Positions 34,173 to 38,266 of a DNA stretch of 38,266 bases are shown in pieces. A program made the translations under genes and the position numbers. This DNA comes from Lachnospiraceae bacterium UBA3814 (GTDB lineage Bacteria; Bacillota; Clostridia; Lachnospirales; Lachnospiraceae): the NCBI GenBank assembly GCA_002368575.1, contig DFEA01000112.1:3176-41441 (forward strand). The letters run 5' to 3'. The notes beneath the pieces were generated by a model. It made no database searches. It saw nothing but the letters and a program-made list of their open reading frames with translations, and was not told the DNA's origin. Position 1 is the stretch's first letter. The number at the start of each line of letters is the position of its first letter.

Positions 34173-35123
34173 ATGAAGGGAAGGATCAGGGCAGTCTGCA
34201 TAAGCAGCAAGCGCGGTACGGCCAAGAAGGAGGTGCCCTCCGCAGTCTTTGTCGAGGATTTCGGGATAAGGGAGGATGCCCACGGCGGCAAATGGCACAG
34301 GCAGGTAAGCCTGCTGTCCGCGGAGAGGATCGATGAGTTCAACGAAAAGGGCGCGGGGGTTAAGAACGGCGACTTTGGTGAAAACCTGGTCATAGAGGGA
34401 CTGGACCCGCGTGAGTATCCCACAGGGAGCATCCTGACCATAGAGGGAAGGGGCGGACCGGTAAGGCTTCGCATTACCCAGAAGGGGAAGGAGTGCCACA
34501 GCCACTGTGAGATATATAAAAGGATGGGCGAGTGCATAATGCCCGTAAGCGGAGTGTTTGCCGAGGTGATCTCGGGAGGAGAGGCCGCAAAGGGAGACAG
34601 CGTATCCATAGAGTATCCGGATATCAACAGACCCTTTCAGGCAGCCGTGATAGTATTAAGCGATAAGGGGGCCAAAGGGGAACGCGATGACCTGAGCGGA
34701 CCTAAGGCCTCAAGTATACTTAAGGATAACGGCTATGAGGTAATTGAGTCGATACTTATCCCCGATGACAGGGAAAGGCTTAAGAATGAGCTCATAAGGC
34801 TCAGTGACGGGAGAGAGGCGGACCTTATAATAACAAGCGGAGGGACCGGTTTTTCCCCAAGGGATATAACACCGGAGGCAACCCTTGAGGTGGCCGACAG
34901 AAACGCCCCGGGCATTGCCGAATATATGCGGTTCAGATCCTTTGAGATAACCGACAGGGCCATGCTGTCAAGGGCAGCGTCCGTAATAAGAGGGAAAACG
35001 CTTATCGTAAATCTCCCGGGCAGCCCAAGGGCGGTGGAGGAATGCCTCGGCTTTATCATGAACGGACTGGAGCATGGGTTAAGGATAATGCGGGGCAGCG
35101 CAGCGGAGTGCGCGAGGCCCTGA
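34173..35123 (+). CDS. MOSC domain-MogA/MoaB fusion protein
   Basis: The 316-aa product joins two molybdenum-cofactor-related domains. The N-terminal MOSC domain (about 1-150) has EDAHGG, GDFGENL and the conserved-cysteine region KGKECHSHC. The C-terminal MogA/MoaB molybdopterin-binding domain (about 158-310) has the AAVIVLSDKG opening, TSGGTGFSPRDITPEAT and the NLPGSP motif. MogA adenylylates molybdopterin; MOSC domains transfer or carry sulfur on the cofactor. A GTG at 34158 is an alternative start with a closer ribosome site, but MKGRIRAVCISS fits homologues better. No other Moco gene or Mo enzyme is in the window. Confidence 0.87.
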   Translation: MKGRIRAVCISSKRGTAKKEVPSAVFVEDFGIREDAHGGKWHRQVSLLSAERIDEFNEKGAGVKNGDFGENLVIEGLDPREYPTGSILTIEGRGGPVRLRITQKGKECHSHCEIYKRMGECIMPVSGVFAEVISGGEAAKGDSVSIEYPDINRPFQAAVIVLSDKGAKGERDDLSGPKASSILKDNGYEVIESILIPDDRERLKNELIRLSDGREADLIITSGGTGFSPRDITPEATLEVADRNAPGIAEYMRFRSFEITDRAMLSRAASVIRGKTLIVNLPGSPRAVEECLGFIMNGLEHGLRIMRGSAAECARP

Positions 35124-35177
35124 GTAAGGAGTGCTGCATAAACGGAGTGTATTTCATTTCAGGAAAAGGAGGAAAGG

Positions 35178-35687
35178 ATGAGCCTTAAAAAAACAGGTAC
35201 AGGAACAGAGCACAGAGTGATAACGGCTCTTTTGATCACCCTGCTTGTCCTGACGCTTTCCGGCTGTGCAAAGCATAATGCGAATGCGTCCGTGACGGAT
35301 ACCGAAAAGGCGGAAACCGCAGCGGAAAATACCACGGCGGAGCGTAAGCAGTTCGGTACACTGCCGCTCTCAAAGGCGGAGCCGGTGTCGGTTACGGCGC
35401 TTGAGAAGCCGGAGGACGGCGCTACCTTTTATACCTTCCATCAGCTAGAGGGCGATGTGGCCGTTTATACCGCGACCGTCAAGCTTGTGACGGGTTCGGA
35501 CAATCATGTTTCGGCGGACGACGACGAGCTGTTAAAGCTGATCGACGACAGAGAAGCGCTGAAATGCCTGAGCATACGAAGCGGAGAGGCTTTGGAGGCG
35601 ATAGGGGCGTTTGAGGCTAATGATTTTTCGAAGCTTATGTCCCAGGTCGAATATGTATGGGGCAATCCGGCATATTACGAGGAGTAG
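35178..35687 (+). CDS. Small lipoprotein of unknown function
   Basis: This 169-aa precursor has a hydrophobic signal at about 14-29 and a lipobox LSGC (Cys30), then a Thr/Ala/Glu-rich tether to about 60 and one small domain. I recognise no domain family. GGAGGAAAGG gives a strong start. It lies 54 nt after the MOSC-MogA gene and could be the last gene of the 31798-35687 group; the stop is followed by a terminator. Confidence 0.7.
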   Translation: MSLKKTGTGTEHRVITALLITLLVLTLSGCAKHNANASVTDTEKAETAAENTTAERKQFGTLPLSKAEPVSVTALEKPEDGATFYTFHQLEGDVAVYTATVKLVTGSDNHVSADDDELLKLIDDREALKCLSIRSGEALEAIGAFEANDFSKLMSQVEYVWGNPAYYEE

Positions 35688-35698
35688 GGCTTTTAAAA

Positions 35699-35724
35699 AC
35701 GGCAGGGGAGAAATCCCCTGCCGT
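35699..35724. terminator. Terminator between convergent lipoprotein genes
   Basis: ACGGCAGGGG (35699-35708) and CCCCTGCCGT (35715-35724) form a perfect 10-bp stem. The minus strand has a following TTTTTAAAA tract, so it best serves the minus-strand gene and more weakly the plus-strand one. Confidence 0.8.
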
Positions 35725-35746
35725 TCCGATCTAAGCGTTGTAATTC

Positions 35747-36442
35747 TTATGTATTCTGTGTATTCATGGCTTCTACAACCGAAACCATATCATCTATGAT
35801 CGTATCCTGATCCACATAGAAAAGATCGGCCTCATCTCCGTCCTGGAAGACAAGCGTCATATGATCATCCTCGGATGCGGTCACAGAGAAGGGAAGCTCG
35901 TTTTCCCCGTCCACGTCCTCTATCTGGTAATAATTGCCTTCATCCTCTACCGGACCGAAATCATAAGCGGTAAGATAATTGTCGGAATTGATGACCATCA
36001 TGGCTCCGTATTCGATCTCCGGGTTATCATAGGCGAAGAGAATGGTATCTCCGGCCTTGGTGACCCCCTCGGCCCCGTAGTAGAAGATCTCATGCCAGGT
36101 ATCCCTGAGGTCCGTCGTGTCCGCATCGGAAACGAACTCACCTGATTCGTTTACGCTGACGCCGTTGGCATCTCCTATGTTTCGATCATCAGAATCATTT
36201 TCGATATCATCAGAATCATCATCTATATCATCGAAGTCATCGTCCGCTTCGGTTACCTCCGTGGTCTCCTCCGTGGACTTATTGCCGTCCTCAACCGTGG
36301 TAGTGGTCGTATGCGTGGTGGTCTCACCATCATTGGTAACGCTTGTAGTGAAGGTGGTGGTAGAGCTGCTGCTGTGGGAGCAGCCCGTGACCGAAACAGC
36401 CAAAGCGGCAGCTAAAAACAAAGTGATCGCTCGTCTTTTCAT
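35747..36442 (-). CDS. Thr/Asp-rich lipoprotein of unknown function
   Basis: This 231-aa precursor has a lipobox VTGC (Cys21), followed by a Ser/Thr-rich and then Asp/Glu-rich low-complexity region at about 22-105, probably an extended tether. The C-terminal domain at about 108-225 is acidic, beta-rich and unassigned. AAGGAGAG precedes the ATG, and a consensus promoter lies upstream. It is transcribed divergently from fucO with a shared 247-bp control region. Confidence 0.7.
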   Translation of the reverse strand: MKRRAITLFLAAALAVSVTGCSHSSSSTTTFTTSVTNDGETTTHTTTTTVEDGNKSTEETTEVTEADDDFDDIDDDSDDIENDSDDRNIGDANGVSVNESGEFVSDADTTDLRDTWHEIFYYGAEGVTKAGDTILFAYDNPEIEYGAMMVINSDNYLTAYDFGPVEDEGNYYQIEDVDGENELPFSVTASEDDHMTLVFQDGDEADLFYVDQDTIIDDMVSVVEAMNTQNT

Positions 36443-36511
36443 AAAAATATCTCTCCTTCAAGGAAAACTGAATAATAATAATAAAAATATATCCTATCAG
36501 AACGGTAAGTA

Positions 36512-36540
36512 ATATTAGCATTGTTTTCAGACGTTTTCAA
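36512..36540 (-). promoter_or_regulatory. Sigma-A promoter for the Thr/Asp-rich lipoprotein
   Basis: On the minus strand TTGAAA (plus 36535-36540) and TAATAT (36512-36517) are spaced 17 bp apart. The start is expected near 36505, about 65 bp from the centre of the palindrome. Confidence 0.6.
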
Positions 36541-36554
36541 GGGTGAACTTCTGT

Positions 36555-36584
36555 GTAACAGTTCACCAAAGGGTGAACTGTTAC
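36555..36584. promoter_or_regulatory. Operator-like palindrome in the fucO/lipoprotein control region
   Basis: GTAACAGTTCACC (36555-36567) and its exact complement GGTGAACTGTTAC (36572-36584) flank AAAG. A third half-site GGTGAAC lies at 36542-36548, next to the minus-strand -35 box. The core matches the palindrome at 26011-26032. Its centre is about 65 bp upstream of both divergent predicted starts. Confidence 0.65.
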
Positions 36585-36623
36585 TCTGTTGCTAATAAAC
36601 TGGCTTTCCCGGGAAAACTGTTA

Positions 36624-36629
36624 TATAAT
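36624..36629 (+). promoter_or_regulatory. -10 box for fucO
   Basis: A perfect TATAAT lies 61 bp before the ATG. At 17 bp upstream there is only TGGCTT, a poor -35 match, which would suit an activator-dependent promoter. A GATCTG-CAGATC hairpin at 36648-36664 lies in the leader. Confidence 0.45.
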
Positions 36630-36689
36630 AGTGGACAGATTTTGTGAGATCTGATACCCAGATCCTAATATGTATTCAGGAGGTTTAGT

Positions 36690-37835
36690 ATGGCAGTAAA
36701 TCGATTTGTACTTAATGGTATTTCCTATCATGGGCACGGGGCGATCAACGAGATCCCCGGAATAGTAAAGGCCCGTGGCTTTAAAAAGGCGTTTGTGGCG
36801 TCTGATCCCGATCTTGTGAAGTTCGGTGTCACCTCAAAGGTGACGGAGCTGCTTGAGAAAAACGGGATCGACTTTGAGCTGTATTCCGACATCAAGCCTA
36901 ATCCTACCATAGAAAACGTTAAAAACGGCGTAGAGGCCTACAAGGCATCCGGAGCGGACTTTATGATCACTATCGGAGGGGGCTCCTCCATGGATACCGG
37001 AAAGGGAATAGGGATCATCGTAAACAATCCGGAATTCGGCGATGTACGTTCACTTGAGGGCGTAGCTCCTACGAAGAAGCGTACCGTATTTACCATAGCC
37101 GTGCCTACGACCGGCGGTACCGGGGCGGAATCCACGATCAACTACGTTATCACGGATGTGGAGAAAAAGAGGAAGTTTGTATGCGTAGACCCTAACGACA
37201 TCCCTGATATCGCGGTGGTAGACCCTGACATGATGGCCTCTATGCCTAAGGGACTGACGGCCTCTACCGGAATGGACGCCCTCACTCATGCAATCGAGGG
37301 CTATACAACGGCCGCAGCCTGGGAGCTTTCCGACTGCCTTAACCTTGAGGCCATACAGCTTATCGCAAAGAACTTAAGAAAGGCCGTTGACAACGATCCC
37401 GACGGACGCGAGGGCATGGCGCTCGCCCAGTATGTTACCGCTATGGCCTATTCCAACGTAGGACTCGGCATAGCTCATTCAATGGCCCATACCCTTGGAG
37501 CCGTTTACGATACTCCTCACGGAGTGGCCTGCGCGATGATGCTTCCCATAGTGATGGAATTCAATGCGGAGGCAACAGGGGAAAAATACAAGGCCATAGC
37601 AGAGGCCTTTGATATCGACACCACGGGCATGGATCAGGCAGCCTACCGTAAGGCCGCGGTTGACGCAGTTCGTCAGCTTTCCGTGGATGTGGGCATACCT
37701 ACTAAGCTTGAGAAGCTTAAGGAGGAGGATCTGGACTTCTTATGTGAATCCGCTGCTGCGGATGCCTGCGCTCCCGGCAATCCCAGGCCCGCAAGCCTTG
37801 AGCAGTTCAGGGAGATGTTTAAGAAGCTTATGTAA
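36690..37835 (+). CDS. fucO: Iron-dependent alcohol dehydrogenase, lactaldehyde reductase (FucO)-like
   Basis: This cytoplasmic group-III metal alcohol dehydrogenase has 381 aa. The iron ligands fall at the same numbers as in E. coli FucO: Asp196, His200, His263 and His277. The NAD loop GGGSSMDTGK and long FucO-like stretches (NNPEFGDVRSLEG, KRKFVCVDPNDIP) support lactaldehyde/1,2-propanediol oxidoreductase over generic butanol or ethanol dehydrogenase. This reaction reoxidises NADH during fucose or rhamnose fermentation, but no other fucose gene is visible here. AGGAGG precedes the ATG. A shared palindrome suggests coregulation with the SDR at 26064. Confidence 0.9.
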   Translation: MAVNRFVLNGISYHGHGAINEIPGIVKARGFKKAFVASDPDLVKFGVTSKVTELLEKNGIDFELYSDIKPNPTIENVKNGVEAYKASGADFMITIGGGSSMDTGKGIGIIVNNPEFGDVRSLEGVAPTKKRTVFTIAVPTTGGTGAESTINYVITDVEKKRKFVCVDPNDIPDIAVVDPDMMASMPKGLTASTGMDALTHAIEGYTTAAAWELSDCLNLEAIQLIAKNLRKAVDNDPDGREGMALAQYVTAMAYSNVGLGIAHSMAHTLGAVYDTPHGVACAMMLPIVMEFNAEATGEKYKAIAEAFDIDTTGMDQAAYRKAAVDAVRQLSVDVGIPTKLEKLKEEDLDFLCESAAADACAPGNPRPASLEQFREMFKKLM

Positions 37836-37878
37836 ATGAAAGGAACTGAGTTTTTATTATCAGCGAATAAGGAGAGCA

Positions 37879-37902
37879 GCAGGGCGGGGTATACCGCCCT
37901 GC
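37879..37902 (+). terminator. Candidate terminator after fucO
   Basis: GCAGGGCGG (37879-37887) and CCGCCCTGC (37894-37902) form a perfect 9-bp GC-rich stem with a 6-nt loop, 43 nt after the stop. Only a weak GAAGCTTTCC tract follows. Confidence 0.5.
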
Positions 37903-38045
37903 GAAGCTTTCCCCGCGCCGGAGCCTTCGGTCATGGTGAGCGCTATATATGTAAGGAGCGGGGATGAGCCCGGGGAGACGCCCGGGGAGCATCCGGCTTT
38001 TAACTGAGGAGATAAAGCATAGCTTTTGTTGAAAGGAGCAATATT

Positions 38046-38266
38046 ATGAAAAGAGTTCTGACGGTCCAGGACATCTCGTGCCTGGGAAAATGTTCACTGA
38101 CCATCGCATTGCCTGTGATCTCGGCACTGGGATCGGAAACGGTCATCCTGCCTACGGCTGTTCTATCCACCCATACCATGTTCAAAAATTTCACCTGTAA
38201 GGATCTTTCTGATCAGATAGAGCCGATAATGGCGCACTGGAAGAGCGAGGGCTTCAGATTTGACGC
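38046..38266 (+). CDS. Pyridoxamine kinase (PdxK/PdxY family), 5' part only
   Basis: The frame is open to the window end, giving 73 complete codons of a gene that normally has about 280. The N-terminus MKRVLTVQDISCLGKCSLT and the stretch LPTAVLSTHTMFKNFT are typical of the clostridial pyridoxamine/pyridoxal kinase group of the ribokinase superfamily, which phosphorylates B6 vitamers in the salvage pathway. AAAGGAG lies 7 nt before the ATG. It follows fucO by 210 nt with a candidate terminator between, so it is likely a separate unit. Confidence 0.85.
   Translation, partial: MKRVLTVQDISCLGKCSLTIALPVISALGSETVILPTAVLSTHTMFKNFTCKDLSDQIEPIMAHWKSEGFRFD

Noticed and set aside
33701..34627. Long open frame of about 308 codons on the minus strand
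   Set aside because: It lies antisense to two well-supported plus-strand genes, has no ribosome site or recognisable domain, and reflects their codon composition.
36555..36584. Rex (redox) operator upstream of fucO
   Set aside because: Rex sites read TTGTTA...TAACAA; this palindrome has CAGTTCACC and GGTGAACTG arms and does not fit.
37836..37967. A 43-codon frame directly after fucO
   Set aside because: There is no ribosome site, the terminator-like hairpin at 37879-37902 lies inside it, and the product is basic low-complexity sequence.

Overview
The window looks like a chromosomal segment of an anaerobic, Gram-positive Clostridia member, most likely Lachnospiraceae. The basis is a PolC-type replicative polymerase, the Firmicutes order priA-def-fmt-yugP-rsmB-rlmN-stp-prkC-rsgA-rpe, strong AAGGAGG-like ribosome sites, several SPase II lipoproteins, and heavy AGG/ATA codon use at moderate GC. 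This is inference from gene content; no rRNA, tRNA, CRISPR array, IS element or phage gene was seen.

Layout. (1) 1-5858: ispG and polC behind a candidate sigma-A promoter; the leader region carries half of a palindromic repeat. (2) 5859-6706: mscL on the minus strand, sharing an overlapping, symmetric divergent promoter with priA. (3) 6707-20059: a dense plus-strand housekeeping run (priA, def, fmt, zinc protease, rsmB, rlmN, PP2C phosphatase, PASTA kinase, rsgA, rpe) extended by a UbiA-family prenyltransferase and a HAD hydrolase, all overlapping or nearly touching. (4) 20060-20309: a full-length ~120 bp imperfect palindrome with a terminator at its centre, then a promoter. (5) 20310-25936: an operon of an AqpZ-type water channel plus a complete Liv-type (HAAT) ABC importer (livHMGF and binding lipoprotein), closed by a terminator. 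(6) 26064-28269: a gluconate 5-dehydrogenase-like SDR and a secreted Ig-like (BIG2) protein with a Glu/Arg-rich segment, closed by a bidirectional terminator. (7) 28300-35724: an orphan polar amino acid-binding lipoprotein (minus), an Ala/Pro/Arg-rich tail-anchored-like membrane protein overlapping a cytoplasmic GH13 amylase, a surface HAD-phosphatase lipoprotein, a zinc-ribbon membrane protein, a MOSC-MogA fusion and a small lipoprotein. (8) 35747-38266: a divergent lipoprotein/fucO pair and the start of a pyridoxamine-kinase gene cut by the window end.

How the parts fit. The left half is translation, ribosome maturation, replication restart and cell-wall Ser/Thr signalling. The right half is accessory: nutrient import, sugar-acid and aldehyde redox, glycan breakdown and cell-surface proteins. 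The observations most worth following are a nearly identical operator-like palindrome upstream of both the SDR and the divergent fucO/lipoprotein promoters, the mutually exclusive mscL/priA promoters, the intergenic palindrome family, the water channel leading a Liv operon, and the rpe-UbiA-HAD cluster resembling the first steps of polyprenyl-phosphoribose synthesis. No clearly unprecedented multi-gene system was identified.
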